Assembly (NCBI GenBank): GCA_021205755.1 | Contig: JAJPWX010000062.1 | Coordinates: 1-38,137, forward strand | Origin: Lachnospiraceae bacterium | GTDB taxonomy: Bacteria; Bacillota; Clostridia; Lachnospirales; Lachnospiraceae | DNA length: 38,137 nt | Reading direction: 5' to 3' | Shown: positions 8,266-17,719 of the stretch, one piece after another | Layout: each line of letters begins with the position of its first letter | Position numbering within the stretch: the stretch's first letter is position 1 | Position numbers and translations under genes: made by a program | Notes under the pieces: model-generated | Seen by the model: the letters and a program-made list of their open reading frames with translations, nothing else | Database searches by the model: none | Told to the model about the DNA's origin: nothing

Positions 8266-8961
8266 TCAGACTGTCACCTTCGTACCATCTAATGTCCCAT
8301 TTACGGTATTAACAATGCTATTTTCCTGATTCAGGCCAAACACAAGCATCGGCATCCGGTTCTCCATGCAGAGAATCGATGCGGCCATATCTACAACACC
8401 AAGCTTCCGGTCAATGACCTCCTGAATCGAAATCTCGCTGTACTTCTGCGCGTTTGGATTGTCCTTCGGATCACTGTCATACACCCCATCTACAGACTTC
8501 GCCAGCAGAATTACCTCGGCCTCAATCTCAATCGCACGCAGCACGGTCGCCGTATCCGTAGAAAAATACGGATGCCCGGTTCCGCCGGCAAAAAAGACGA
8601 CCCTCTGTTCTGCAAAATACGTATTCACCCGATCCTTACTAAACAATTCGGTAAAAGAGCCGCACGCAAATGGTGTCATCACCGCAGTCTTCAGACCAAC
8701 AGAGCGGAAGATTTCCGAAACATAAATGCAATTCATCACCGTCGCCAGCATACCGATCTGATCGGCTTTCGTACGGTCAATGTGCTCACTGGAACGTCCG
8801 CGCCAGAAATTGCCTCCGCCTATCACAATGCCAATCTCCATCCCCTGCTCAGAGAGAGTCTTCACCTGCAAAGCAACCTTCGTGACAGTCGGCTCGTCAA
8901 ATCCGGTCTTCTTATCGCCTGCAAGCGCCTCTCCGCTTAATTTCAAAAGAACTCTTTTCAT
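8266..8961 (-). CDS. pyrH: UMP kinase
   Basis: Hexameric bacterial UMP kinase of the amino-acid-kinase fold, making UDP for pyrimidine nucleotide pools. The 231 residues begin MKRVLLKLSGEAL with the phosphate-binding Lys. They contain the IVIGGGNFWRG glycine-rich loop, the FFAGGTGHPYFSTDTA motif and the LLAKSVDGVYDSDPK segment. GAAGGAG precedes the start by the correct distance. It is the first gene of the six-gene operon. Upstream the expected rpsB-tsf pair is absent; a P-type ATPase gene occupies the place. Confidence 0.98.
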   Translation of the reverse strand: MKRVLLKLSGEALAGDKKTGFDEPTVTKVALQVKTLSEQGMEIGIVIGGGNFWRGRSSEHIDRTKADQIGMLATVMNCIYVSEIFRSVGLKTAVMTPFACGSFTELFSKDRVNTYFAEQRVVFFAGGTGHPYFSTDTATVLRAIEIEAEVILLAKSVDGVYDSDPKDNPNAQKYSEISIQEVIDRKLGVVDMAASILCMENRMPMLVFGLNQENSIVNTVNGTLDGTKVTV

Positions 8962-9029
8962 TGCGCTTCTCCTTCTGTAACAAGTCTTTCATAAACGAGT
9001 ATCAACGTCAATTGCACACCCGTGCGCAT

Positions 9030-9038
9030 ATTATACCA
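9030..9038 (-). promoter_or_regulatory. Promoter of the pyrH-frr-uppS-cdsA-dxr-rseP operon (extended -10)
   Basis: The minus strand reads TGGTATAAT (TATAAT at 9030-9035) about 70 bases before pyrH. The -35 is weak, as is common with an extended -10. A small GCAC/GTGC hairpin lies at the expected 5' end of the transcript. No convincing terminator separates the upstream ATPase gene, so read-through is possible. Confidence 0.55.
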
Positions 9039-9065
9039 TAAAAGGATGCAAAATCCACTATATTT

Positions 9066-11681
9066 TTACGCAGTTTTCGTTTTTGACCTGCGGTTTATAC
9101 AGAAGTTCGACAGTTTCTTCATCCACAGGCTCAGGTAACGGAAAGTGGGTTCCGTGATAATTGCAAAAATAATTAACAGCATCATACAGCTTCGGGAAAC
9201 ACTTGTAATCGCAAAAATATTGCGCATAAAGATCATACAGTAAATCAAGCCAGCTGCCATTGCAAACCAGATCATCCAGTGAAAGCGTGTCATTGGAGAC
9301 GCAATCTGATAGAGCACCATCAGGCCAACGATCGCCAACACAATCGTACAGGCCGTGGCAAGGTCCGTTTCATTCACGCCAAATTGCACACAAAACAGAT
9401 AAAGGCCGCTGATCACAAAAAAGTCTGTCAATCCTCCCGGCAGGGCTTTAAACAATACATTGCTCAGGAAATGGCCGCGGATACGGTCTGTGTTTCGCTC
9501 CAAAGACATGATAAATGCCGGAATACCAATCGTAAACATACTGATCAACGAAATCTGAGACGGTTCTAACGGATAGTTTACTGTAAAAATAATTGACAGT
9601 ACAGACATACACAGCGAGAAAATATTTTTCACCAGAAACAGGCTGGCCGTGCGCTCTATGTTGTTCACCACACGGCGCCCTTCCGCCACAACCGAAGGCA
9701 TTTTTGAAAAGTCCGATTCCAAAAGCACGAGCTGCGATACCTGCGCGGCTGCGTCGCTTCCGGAAGCCATCGCAATGCTGCAATCCGCCTCTTTGAGAGC
9801 CAGCACATCATTTACGCCATCACCGGTCATCGCTACGGTATGCCCCGCATCTTTTAATGCACTGACCAGAATTCGTTTCTGCTCCGGTGAAACACGTCCA
9901 AATACCGTATACCGCAGGGCAGCCGCCCGTACTTCTTCCTCCTCATAAAGTGTGGACGCATCCACATACTGTTCCGCATTGGCAACACCAGCTTCTCTTG
10001 CCACTTCGGAAACCGTTACCGGATTGTCGCCTGAGATAACTTTGATCTCCACACCCTGCTCTTTAAAATAGGCAAATGTCTCTTTCGCATTCTCCCGAAT
10101 TGGATTTGTCAAAAGAATCATGGCAATCGGCTCAACAGGTACACTCAAGGCACCTCCGTTAAGCATCCCCTTGCACCTTGCAAATACCAGAACGCGAAAA
10201 CCCTGATGGCTGTACCGCTCGATCGATGAAGCAAAGCTTGCGTATGTCTCCCGCAGAACAACCTCTGGCGCTCCAAGCGCATAGCTTACGCCTTCAAAGA
10301 CAGCACCACTGTATTTGTACTGAGAGGAAAACGAAAATACCTGTTCCGGACGCTGACCGGAGCGTTTACGGAAATAATCCTTAATCGCTTTCATAGTGAT
10401 ATTATCTACAGACATTGCAGCGGCAAAATCACCAATCACAAGCTCTGTTTCAGAAAGTTCTTCCGATGTAAATACGGGTTCATCCGCAGCATTCGCTTCA
10501 GGACGAAGCGGAAGCATCTTTTTTACTGACATGGAATTATCTGTAATGGTACCAGTTTTATCCACACATAGTACATCTACACGAGCCAAAGACTCAATAC
10601 ACTTCATGTCATGCACCAGGACCTTTTTCATAGCAAGACGCGCGACACTCGCTGCCAGGGCAACATTTGCCAGAAGATAAAGTCCCTCTGGAATCATACC
10701 GATAATCGCAGCCACGGTTCCGGTTACACTGTCTTTTGCCCCGGACTCATTGATAAAATACTGCTGACTGAACAGAATAATCCCAATCGGAATAATCAGA
10801 ATGCCTACAATCTTTACCAGCTTATTCAGAGAACGAATCATCTCTGAAGATTCAACGTCACTCATTACCTTCGCCTGCTGTGAAAGCTGAGAGACATAAG
10901 AATCCGCCCCGACTTTATCCAGCTTCGCGTGGCACTCCCCGGATACAATAAAACTCCCGGATAAAAGCGAATCTCCCTGTTTTTTTGACACCTGGTCAGT
11001 CTCACCGGTGATCAGGGATTCGTTAACCAATACTTCGCCTTCCACAATGACTGCGTCTGCCGGAATCTGATTGCCCGCAGTAAACACGGCCATATCATCC
11101 AGCACCAGATCCTCCGCTGGGATCTCTTCCATCTCCCCGTCACGCACCACCTTACATTTTGGCGCGTTCAGAATGTTCAATTCATCCAGAATCTTCTTCG
11201 CATGCAGCTCCTGAAAGATTCCGATACACGTATTCGCGACGATAATCGGCAGGAACGTCATGTCCCGGAATGCCCCGACCAGGATCAGTAGAATCGCAAT
11301 CAGGAAAAAAATTAAATTGAAATAAGTAAAAAGATTGCTGTAAATGATCTCTTTTTTCGTTTTCGACGGAGATTCTGGTGCAGTATTTTTTAATCCCCGG
11401 AAAAGACGGTCATCTACCTGTGCCTGCGACAATCCCTGCTCTGTCGTTGGGTTAAAGCGTTCCATAGGAATGATATTATCCGGAATACGTCTCTCCTCCG
11501 GAATGATCTGCGTATTCGCCAGTCTGCTGCGGAATGATTTGATATTACTCCAGAGACTTACGCCAGATCGATCTTCTATTTTCTCTTCCAGATTTAATAC
11601 TTCCTCTGTATCTGTTGCCGCAGCATCCTTTTCCTCAACGCTTTCCTCCGCGAATGTCTCTTTCATTTCTAATCTGTTCAC
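9066..11681 (-). CDS. Cation-translocating P-type ATPase, CtpE-like
   Basis: Membrane ion pump of the HAD-type P-ATPase superfamily, 871 residues. The GTG start at 11681 is supported by GAGG eight bases upstream. A hydrophilic, acidic stretch of about 60 residues precedes the body. Motifs in order: SLITGETDQVS (actuator, about 226), the membrane motif IGMIPEGLYLL, phosphorylation site CVDKTGTITDN (about 374), VISGDNPVTV, and hinge MTGDGVNDVLALKEADCSIAM (about 620). The IPEGL membrane signature and the domain layout resemble mycobacterial CtpE, a calcium-linked pump, rather than the copper or zinc groups; there is no CPC motif. The transported ion is therefore inferred (Ca2+ or Mg2+ possible). 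Four or more C-terminal membrane segments follow the hinge. Confidence 0.85.
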   Translation of the reverse strand: MNRLEMKETFAEESVEEKDAAATDTEEVLNLEEKIEDRSGVSLWSNIKSFRSRLANTQIIPEERRIPDNIIPMERFNPTTEQGLSQAQVDDRLFRGLKNTAPESPSKTKKEIIYSNLFTYFNLIFFLIAILLILVGAFRDMTFLPIIVANTCIGIFQELHAKKILDELNILNAPKCKVVRDGEMEEIPAEDLVLDDMAVFTAGNQIPADAVIVEGEVLVNESLITGETDQVSKKQGDSLLSGSFIVSGECHAKLDKVGADSYVSQLSQQAKVMSDVESSEMIRSLNKLVKIVGILIIPIGIILFSQQYFINESGAKDSVTGTVAAIIGMIPEGLYLLANVALAASVARLAMKKVLVHDMKCIESLARVDVLCVDKTGTITDNSMSVKKMLPLRPEANAADEPVFTSEELSETELVIGDFAAAMSVDNITMKAIKDYFRKRSGQRPEQVFSFSSQYKYSGAVFEGVSYALGAPEVVLRETYASFASSIERYSHQGFRVLVFARCKGMLNGGALSVPVEPIAMILLTNPIRENAKETFAYFKEQGVEIKVISGDNPVTVSEVAREAGVANAEQYVDASTLYEEEEVRAAALRYTVFGRVSPEQKRILVSALKDAGHTVAMTGDGVNDVLALKEADCSIAMASGSDAAAQVSQLVLLESDFSKMPSVVAEGRRVVNNIERTASLFLVKNIFSLCMSVLSIIFTVNYPLEPSQISLISMFTIGIPAFIMSLERNTDRIRGHFLSNVLFKALPGGLTDFFVISGLYLFCVQFGVNETDLATACTIVLAIVGLMVLYQIASPMTRFHWMIWFAMAAGLIYCMIFMRNIFAITSVSRSCMMLLIIFAIITEPTFRYLSLWMKKLSNFCINRRSKTKTA

Positions 11682-11722
11682 GATATCATCCTCAAACCAG
11701 TCATGTTTTCTGCTCTGCGATC

Positions 11723-11751
11723 ATTCTACCATACCTCTTTCTAATTGATAA
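11723..11751 (-). promoter_or_regulatory. Promoter of the P-type ATPase gene
   Basis: On the minus strand TTATCA (11746-11751) is followed after 17 bases by TAGAAT (11723-11728) with a TG dinucleotide giving an extended -10. The start codon is about 40 bases further. Confidence 0.5.
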
Positions 11752-11794
11752 CCCTTTAAATCCTGAAAAAAATATTAAATATAATCGAAAAGAA

Positions 11795-11812
11795 GTGTAA
11801 AAATGCTTACAC
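11795..11812 (-). terminator. Terminator after the PAS-GGDEF-EAL gene
   Basis: GTGTAA (11795-11800) and TTACAC (11807-11812) form a short stem. On the minus strand it is followed by TTCTTTTC, five bases after the stop codon. The stem is short, so efficiency is uncertain. Confidence 0.5.
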
Positions 11813-11816
11813 CTCT

Positions 11817-13562
11817 CTAAATGTGTCCATATGAATATGTATCCGATCTTCCGAGACAGTCAAGAATGATTCTCACTGCCCCCCCCGCCGACAGCGGATG
11901 CAAAAACTTCTCCTCAAACACAGGCTGCGGACAGGGACGGCCAAAAAAATAACCCTGGCTATAATCCGGAGGCAGCAGCGCGATCCTGTCCCGTTCCTCT
12001 TCTGTCTCAACACCCTCTACACACACCTTCAACTCGAGATTTTTCACCATCCCGCTCAGCAGAGAAAGAAGGTTGAATTCATACTCATTCGACATTGCTC
12101 GTACAGTAAATGAACGGTCAATCTTAATAATATCCGGACGAAGCTCATTCAAATAATGGAAATTCGAATACCCGGTACCAAAATCATCAAGTGCAAGCTG
12201 CACACCATTCTCTTTCAGCTGTTTCCAGAGACGGGTAAAATAAGTATCTGATTCTACCAAACCGCTCTCGGTCAGTTCCACGATCAGATCCGACGGCTGC
12301 AGATCATAGAGTTCCAATGCTTCCATGATATCAGCTACGACATCGCTTTTCATGACCTGTACGTAGGAAACATTCACATTGACGCGAAACCCCGGTACAA
12401 CCTCCTGCGATTTTTTTGCAAAGCGAAGAGCCTCATGCAGCACCCAGCGCCCTACCGGAATAATCAAACCGGTCTCCTCGAGTATCTCGATAAAATCAGC
12501 CGGCATCACCAGGACATCGTCTGAATGAAAACGCAGCAAAGCCTCCGCACCGCTCAGAGAGCTGTCTTCTGTGTGGAAAATAGGCTGATAATACACCTCA
12601 AAACCCTTGAAATTATCGCTGACTGCCTGCTGCAGAGCCTGCGTCAGATATTTCCGCTTCAGAAAAGCGTCATAATCTTCCTGTTTAAAAACATATCCGC
12701 GATTTTTCCCAAGAGTTTTCGCTTCAGTCAGTGCAAACTCGGACAGTTTCATAATCTGTGACCAGGTAAAATTCTGTACATCCTGACACATGAGAATACC
12801 GCCTGAAACTGTAACAAACGCTTCATAATGATTCTCTTCCACGTACTGGTCAAGAATTTTGCGGATCTCCATATACAGATCCATCGCATCCTTCGACGTA
12901 CTTCCATGGAAGTCTACAACCATGAATTCGTCCGCCATAATGCGGTAAAAATGCTGACCCGGACGCACACAATGTACGATAAAATCTCCCATCCGCCGCA
13001 AAAGCATATCTCCATACTCAATGCCAAGCTTTGCATTGATGGATTTAAAATTGTCCAGGCCAAGGCGAAGAAAGTATCCGCTTGGTTTTACGTCCGTATA
13101 ATTCTGAAGATACTGCTGCAGGCTTGTCTCACCGAGGAGACCAGAAACATTATCCGCTTTCTGTTTTTTTCCAATCTCATTGATACAGCCTACCATGTAA
13201 ACCGGCTTTCCATCCTGGCGCACCAGGTGGCCGCGGCAATTGATCCAAACAGGTCGACCTGCGGTATCCATCCATCGATAAATCAGATTATGAGCGGTAC
13301 GATCTGTAGACATAATATCTGTCAAGTCATCTATAAGAGCCTGCCGATCCTCTGGGAAAGTTACTTTCAGCAGATTGTTCTGCACATCATGAAAAAAACA
13401 CCCGGGCAGCTGAAAGCGTTCCCGTGCGTGCGGAGATATATAGTAAGAATCTGTCTGAAAATCCAAAACAAAAAGATAGTCATCGGTGCATGGATTATAG
13501 AGGTCAATCATCTGTCGGAGTTCTTCCACACCCAGCAATTTCTGCGTCTGGCTGTCTTTCAC
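11817..13562 (-). CDS. PAS / degenerate GGDEF / EAL protein, probable c-di-GMP phosphodiesterase
   Basis: 581 residues from a GTG start preceded by GGAGGGAGGAG. No membrane segment is evident. Residues about 15-130 form a PAS sensor (LFVLDFQTDSYYISPHARERF; WMDTAGRPVWINCRGHLVR). Residues about 145-300 form a GGDEF domain whose active motif has become MADEF (near 209), so cyclase activity is unlikely, although it may bind GTP. Residues about 310-560 form an EAL domain with all catalytic residues visible: EALLR, NVNVSYVQ, ELTES, LDDFGTGYS, IKIDRS, EGVETEEE and QGYFFGRP. Inferred role: cytosolic hydrolysis of c-di-GMP to pGpG under control of the PAS domain. It is transcribed alone. Confidence 0.88.
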   Translation of the reverse strand: MKDSQTQKLLGVEELRQMIDLYNPCTDDYLFVLDFQTDSYYISPHARERFQLPGCFFHDVQNNLLKVTFPEDRQALIDDLTDIMSTDRTAHNLIYRWMDTAGRPVWINCRGHLVRQDGKPVYMVGCINEIGKKQKADNVSGLLGETSLQQYLQNYTDVKPSGYFLRLGLDNFKSINAKLGIEYGDMLLRRMGDFIVHCVRPGQHFYRIMADEFMVVDFHGSTSKDAMDLYMEIRKILDQYVEENHYEAFVTVSGGILMCQDVQNFTWSQIMKLSEFALTEAKTLGKNRGYVFKQEDYDAFLKRKYLTQALQQAVSDNFKGFEVYYQPIFHTEDSSLSGAEALLRFHSDDVLVMPADFIEILEETGLIIPVGRWVLHEALRFAKKSQEVVPGFRVNVNVSYVQVMKSDVVADIMEALELYDLQPSDLIVELTESGLVESDTYFTRLWKQLKENGVQLALDDFGTGYSNFHYLNELRPDIIKIDRSFTVRAMSNEYEFNLLSLLSGMVKNLELKVCVEGVETEEERDRIALLPPDYSQGYFFGRPCPQPVFEEKFLHPLSAGGAVRIILDCLGRSDTYSYGHI

Positions 13563-13628
13563 ATTTTCTCCTCCCTCCCGAAAGCATTTTATTCATTTCA
13601 ATCTTTCATAGTTCATACCTTGTTTGGT

Positions 13629-13637
13629 ATTATAGCA
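13629..13637 (-). promoter_or_regulatory. Promoter of the PAS-GGDEF-EAL gene (extended -10)
   Basis: The minus strand reads TGCTATAAT (TATAAT at 13629-13634), about 65 bases before the GTG start. The -35 is weak. The rest of the 299-base gap 13563-13861 holds the nifJ terminator; an A/T-rich stretch at 13640-13740 shows nothing else. Confidence 0.5.
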
Positions 13638-13780
13638 CAATATTTTTCGAAAAACCACTCCCTATTTTACGAAACTTCAACGAAATTATTGAAAATTATG
13701 TTTCGTATTTTCTAAAACATTTTTCCCCACAGGGGTTTCCTGCAGTCATCGAAGAACTCCCTGCGTTTTTCCATGATCAG

Positions 13781-13813
13781 AAAAGGAGCCATTCCATCCG
13801 GAACAGCCCCTTT
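13781..13813 (-). terminator. Terminator of nifJ
   Basis: On the minus strand AAAGGGGC and GCTCCTTT pair (one G-U) around an inner TTCC/GGAA stem, followed by a T-run. It lies about 50 bases after the nifJ stop codon. Confidence 0.7.
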
Positions 13814-13861
13814 CCACTCACTAATATCCTTTTGTCAATGCCATCTTTACTACATTCGATT

Positions 13862-16800
13862 TTACTCTGCTCCGTAAAGTGTGATCAGCTTCTGCAGATA
13901 TTCGTATCTTTCCTTTGCATAGTTTTCCGACTTGTCGAACAGTTTCTCTGCTCTCTCCGGATTTGCTCTCATCAGAGAATTGTAGCGAACCTCACCATTC
14001 AGGAAAGTCTTGTAATCCTCTGTCGGAGCCTTGGAATCAAGCGTAAATGCAGCCTTGCCCTCTTCCTTCAGTGCCGGATTATAGCGGAAACAATGCCAGT
14101 AACCGGACTTCACAGCCAGTTCTTCCTCGGTCTGTGCCTTGCTCATGCCCTTCTTGATACCGTGGTTGATACACGGAGCGTAAGCAATGATCAGAGACGG
14201 TCCCGGATAAGCCTCTGCCTCAGAAATCGCTTTCACGGTCTGATTGAAATCAGCGCCCATAGCAATCTGTGCTACATATACATAACCATAGCTCATCGCG
14301 ATGGAAGCCATATCTTTCTTCTTTACTTCCTTACCAGCTGCGGCAAACTGAGCTACCGCACCGGTCGGAGTAGACTTCGAAGACTGTCCGCCTGTATTGG
14401 AATAAACCTCGGTATCGAATACCATGATGTTGATATCCTGGCCGCTCGCGAGCACATGATCTACACCGCCGAAGCCAATATCATATGCCCAGCCATCGCC
14501 ACCGAAGATCCACTGTGACTTCTTCGCCAGATAGTCCTTGCCCTTGAGCACTTCCTGGCAATCATCGCAGCCGCAAGCCTCGCATGCCGCAATCAGCTTA
14601 TCGGTAGCAATACCATTGGTAGCACCTACGCTGAAAGTATCCAGCCATTCCTGTGCTGCGCTCTTAACGTCCTCGCCGCAGCAGTCGCACTCAAGCAGAG
14701 CCTGAACCTTGGTCTTCAGACCGTCACGGATCGCTCTCTGAGCCAACAGCATACCATAGCCGAACTCTGCATTGTCCTCAAATAGGGAGTTATCCCATGC
14801 CGGGCCTTTGCCCTGCGCGTTTACGGTGTACGGAGTGGACGGTGAAGAGTTACCCCAGATACTGGAGCAGCCTGTCGCGTTCGCAATGTACATCCGATCG
14901 CCGAAGAGCTGTGTGATCAGCTTCGCATACGGAGTCTCACCGCAGCCACCGCACGCGCCTGAGAACTCAAGCAGCGGCTGTTTGAACTGAGAACCCTTTA
15001 CGGTATTTTCTTTGAATTTGTCGATGACATCTGTCTTTGCCGGAAGCTCTACAGCATAGTCGAAATACTTCTGAGACTCTGCATTTGCTTCCATATTCTG
15101 CATAGTGATCGCCTTCTCACCCTTCTTGCCCGGGCATACATTCACGCAGGAACCGCAGCCTGTGCAGTCAAGAGCAGATACAACGATTGCGAACTTATAA
15201 CCAGCCATACCGGTCATCGGCAGAGTCTTCATGTCAGCCGGAGCAGCAGCCACTTCCTCATCGGTCATCGCTACCGGACGGATAACCGCGTGCGGGCAGA
15301 CATAAGAGCAGCGGTTACACTGGATACAGTTATCCGGATTCCATACCGGGATATCTACTGCGATACCACGTTTCTCATAAGCAGCCGCACCGGACGGGGT
15401 CGTACCATCTACATAATCTGTAAACGCAGATACCGGAAGATTGTTGCCTTCCTGTGCGTTTACCGCGTGCTGAATCGTATTTACAAATTTAACAACATCT
15501 TCTCTGTTGCCAGTCACATCCTTGGCGATGATGTCTTCCTCTTCAGCCGTCTTCCAGCTCTCCGGAACCTGGATCTCTACAACCTGCTTCGCGCCGGCAT
15601 CAATAGCAGCCCAGTTCTTCTGAACGACATCGTCGCCCTTGCGGCCGTAGGTAGCCTTTGCAGCAGCCTTCATCAGGTCAATTGCCTGATCCTCCGGAAT
15701 GATACCCGTCAGCTTGAAGAATGCGGACTGAAGGATGGTGTTGATACGGGTCGGTCCCATGCCGGTCTCGATACCGATCTTCACACCGTCGATGGTGTAG
15801 AACTTGATGTTGTGGTTTGCGATGAATGCTTTCACCTGTCCCGGAAGGTGCTTCTCAAGGCCCTCCATATCCCAGGAGCAGTTCAGAAGGAAAGTACCGC
15901 CGTCTACCAGTTCCTGTACCATATTGTACTTGCGCACATAAGAAGGATTATGGCAGGCTACAAAATCCGCCTTGTGGATCAGATAGGTGGACTTGATCGG
16001 CTTCTTACCGAAACGAAGGTGAGACATCGTTACACCGCCGGACTTCTTAGAGTCATAATCAAAATACGCCTGCGCGTACATATCCGTGTTATCGCCGATG
16101 ATCTTGATGGAGTTCTTGTTCGCACCAACCGTACCATCTGCGCCAAGACCCCAGAACTTGCAGTTCGTCGTTCCTTCCGGAGTCGTTACCAACGGAGCGC
16201 CGGTCTCCAGAGAAAGGTTTGTCACATCATCTACGATACCGATGGTGAATCTCTTCTTCTCGGTATTATTGTAAACAGCAACGATCTGTGCCGGAGTCGT
16301 ATCCTTGGAACCAAGGCCATAACGTCCTGTGTAGATCGGAGTATCGTTGAACTTGCTGCCCTTCAGTGCTGCTACCACATCCAGATAAAGCGGCTCGCCA
16401 AGGCTGCCCGGCTCTTTCGTGCGGTCAAGAACGGAAATCTTCTTTACGGTATCCGGGATCGCTTCGATCAGAGCATCCGCGCAGAACGGACGATACAGGC
16501 AAACCTTTACCACGCCGACCTTCTGGCCTGCTGCGCGCAGATAATCAATGGTCTCCTCGATCGTATCGCATACGGAACCCATAGCGATGATCACCTGTTC
16601 CGCATCCGGAGCGCCATAGTAATTGAACAGCTTATAATCGGTACCGATCTTCTCATTTACCTTGTCCATGTACTCCTGAACAATCGCCGGAAGCGCGTCA
16701 TAGTACGGGTTGCAGGCCTCGCGCGCCTGGAAGAAGATATCCGGGTTCTGCGCAGAACCTCTCTGGCACGGATGATTTGGATTCAGGCACTGATCTCTCC

Positions 16801-17407
16801 ACGCCTGGATCGCATCGAAATCGGTCATGTCTTTCAGATCTTCGTAATCCCAGGTCTCGATCTTCTGGATCTCATGAGAGGTACGGAAACCATCAAAGAA
16901 ATTAATAAACGGAATGCGTCCCTTGATCGCTGACAGATGCGCTACCGGAGTCAGGTCCATAACTTCCTGTACACTAGACTCGCAGAGCATCGCGCAGCCG
17001 GTCTGCCGACAGGCATACACATCAGAATGATCGCCAAAGATAGAGAGTGCATGGCTCGCAAGAGCACGTGCGGATACATTGAACACACCCGGAAGTCTCT
17101 CACCGGCAATCTTGTACAGGTTCGGAATCATCAGAAGCAGACCCTGAGAAGCAGTATATGTAGTAGTCAGCGCCCCCGCCGCCAGAGAACCGTGTACGGT
17201 ACCCGCGGCACCAGCCTCGGACTGCATCTCTGTCACCTGTACGGTCTGTCCAAAGATATTCAGGCGTCCCTGTGTCGCCCACTCATCTGTCGCCTCTGCC
17301 ATAACAGAGGATGGGGTAATCGGATAGATCGCAGCAACATCTGTAAATGCATAAGATGCATGAGCCGCGGCATGATTACCATCCATGGTCTTCATTTTTC
17401 TTGCCAT
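13862..17407 (-). CDS. nifJ: Pyruvate:ferredoxin (flavodoxin) oxidoreductase, single-chain
   Basis: Cytosolic, oxygen-sensitive enzyme that oxidises pyruvate and CoA to acetyl-CoA and CO2 and reduces ferredoxin; the core of clostridial fermentation. 1181 residues, full length. Order: pyruvate-binding domain (ITPSSVMAEATDEWA, residues 30-45), CoA domain, gamma domain (LGADGTVGANKNSIKII), EKR-type linker, two 4Fe-4S ferredoxin motifs (CIQCNRCSYVCPHAV near 692 and CTGCGSCVNVCPG near 751), proximal-cluster cysteines (CGGCGETPY near 819), and the thiamine diphosphate site (GGDGWAYDIGFGG near 972 to NTGGQSS). AAGGAGG lies 8 bases before the ATG. It is monocistronic between its own promoter and terminator. 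Confidence 0.98.
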   Translation of the reverse strand: MARKMKTMDGNHAAAHASYAFTDVAAIYPITPSSVMAEATDEWATQGRLNIFGQTVQVTEMQSEAGAAGTVHGSLAAGALTTTYTASQGLLLMIPNLYKIAGERLPGVFNVSARALASHALSIFGDHSDVYACRQTGCAMLCESSVQEVMDLTPVAHLSAIKGRIPFINFFDGFRTSHEIQKIETWDYEDLKDMTDFDAIQAWRDQCLNPNHPCQRGSAQNPDIFFQAREACNPYYDALPAIVQEYMDKVNEKIGTDYKLFNYYGAPDAEQVIIAMGSVCDTIEETIDYLRAAGQKVGVVKVCLYRPFCADALIEAIPDTVKKISVLDRTKEPGSLGEPLYLDVVAALKGSKFNDTPIYTGRYGLGSKDTTPAQIVAVYNNTEKKRFTIGIVDDVTNLSLETGAPLVTTPEGTTNCKFWGLGADGTVGANKNSIKIIGDNTDMYAQAYFDYDSKKSGGVTMSHLRFGKKPIKSTYLIHKADFVACHNPSYVRKYNMVQELVDGGTFLLNCSWDMEGLEKHLPGQVKAFIANHNIKFYTIDGVKIGIETGMGPTRINTILQSAFFKLTGIIPEDQAIDLMKAAAKATYGRKGDDVVQKNWAAIDAGAKQVVEIQVPESWKTAEEEDIIAKDVTGNREDVVKFVNTIQHAVNAQEGNNLPVSAFTDYVDGTTPSGAAAYEKRGIAVDIPVWNPDNCIQCNRCSYVCPHAVIRPVAMTDEEVAAAPADMKTLPMTGMAGYKFAIVVSALDCTGCGSCVNVCPGKKGEKAITMQNMEANAESQKYFDYAVELPAKTDVIDKFKENTVKGSQFKQPLLEFSGACGGCGETPYAKLITQLFGDRMYIANATGCSSIWGNSSPSTPYTVNAQGKGPAWDNSLFEDNAEFGYGMLLAQRAIRDGLKTKVQALLECDCCGEDVKSAAQEWLDTFSVGATNGIATDKLIAACEACGCDDCQEVLKGKDYLAKKSQWIFGGDGWAYDIGFGGVDHVLASGQDINIMVFDTEVYSNTGGQSSKSTPTGAVAQFAAAGKEVKKKDMASIAMSYGYVYVAQIAMGADFNQTVKAISEAEAYPGPSLIIAYAPCINHGIKKGMSKAQTEEELAVKSGYWHCFRYNPALKEEGKAAFTLDSKAPTEDYKTFLNGEVRYNSLMRANPERAEKLFDKSENYAKERYEYLQKLITLYGAE

Positions 17408-17434
17408 TGGAATATTACCTCCTTAATTTATATA

Positions 17435-17457
17435 GTAAACGGCATTTGCCATTTTAC
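17435..17457 (-). promoter_or_regulatory. Dyad in the nifJ 5' leader
   Basis: GTAAA-C-GGC-ATTT-GCC-AT-TTTAC on the plus strand: outer 5-bp and inner 3-bp arms with a small internal loop. It lies between the transcription start and the ribosome binding site. It does not fit the Rex consensus TTGTTAA-N4-TTAACAA. It may be an operator or a 5' stabilising hairpin. Confidence 0.35.
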
Positions 17458-17472
17458 TTTGCACCACGAAAT

Positions 17473-17501
17473 ATTTTATCACAGATTGCTGTCTTTGTCT
17501 A
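17473..17501 (-). promoter_or_regulatory. nifJ promoter
   Basis: On the minus strand TAGACA (17496-17501), a 17-base spacer, then TAAAAT (17473-17478) preceded by TGA (extended -10). Transcription would begin near 17466, giving a leader of about 60 bases. Confidence 0.7.
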
Positions 17502-17662
17502 TTTCGGGTTTTTGTTTTTTCGGCCTATTTCTGTAAATTTTTGTACTTTTCGCTGTACAGAGGGTTCAATATCCTCAAGTGTTCAGCAAATATGCCTCTA
17601 AAAAAACAGGCCTGCACGCTTCTCATCAATATGATAACCCGGATTGCGTAAAAAATCAACCG

Positions 17663-17691
17663 TTGCAATTATCACAGGCAAATGTTATACT
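17663..17691 (+). promoter_or_regulatory. Promoter of the pyruvyl transferase gene
   Basis: TTGCAA (17663-17668), a 17-base spacer, then TATACT (17686-17691), 28 bases before the chosen start. The 312-base gap 17408-17719 holds this promoter and the divergent nifJ promoter. Between them (17502-17660) I see no gene and only short imperfect dyads. Confidence 0.7.
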
Positions 17692-17719
17692 CTCTTTATT
17701 CCTTATAAAGGAGACGCCT

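Noticed and set aside
13424-14518. 364-codon plus-strand frame over the nifJ 3' end
   Set aside because: Overlaps nifJ antisense and its terminator; no motif or ribosome site.
15290-16933. 547-codon open frame on the plus strand inside nifJ
   Set aside because: Antisense shadow of the highly expressed nifJ gene, with biased codons and an Arg/Ile-rich composition; no ribosome site.
17435-17501. Rex operator at nifJ
   Set aside because: The dyad GTAAA...TTTAC does not fit the Rex consensus TTGTTAA-N4-TTAACAA.
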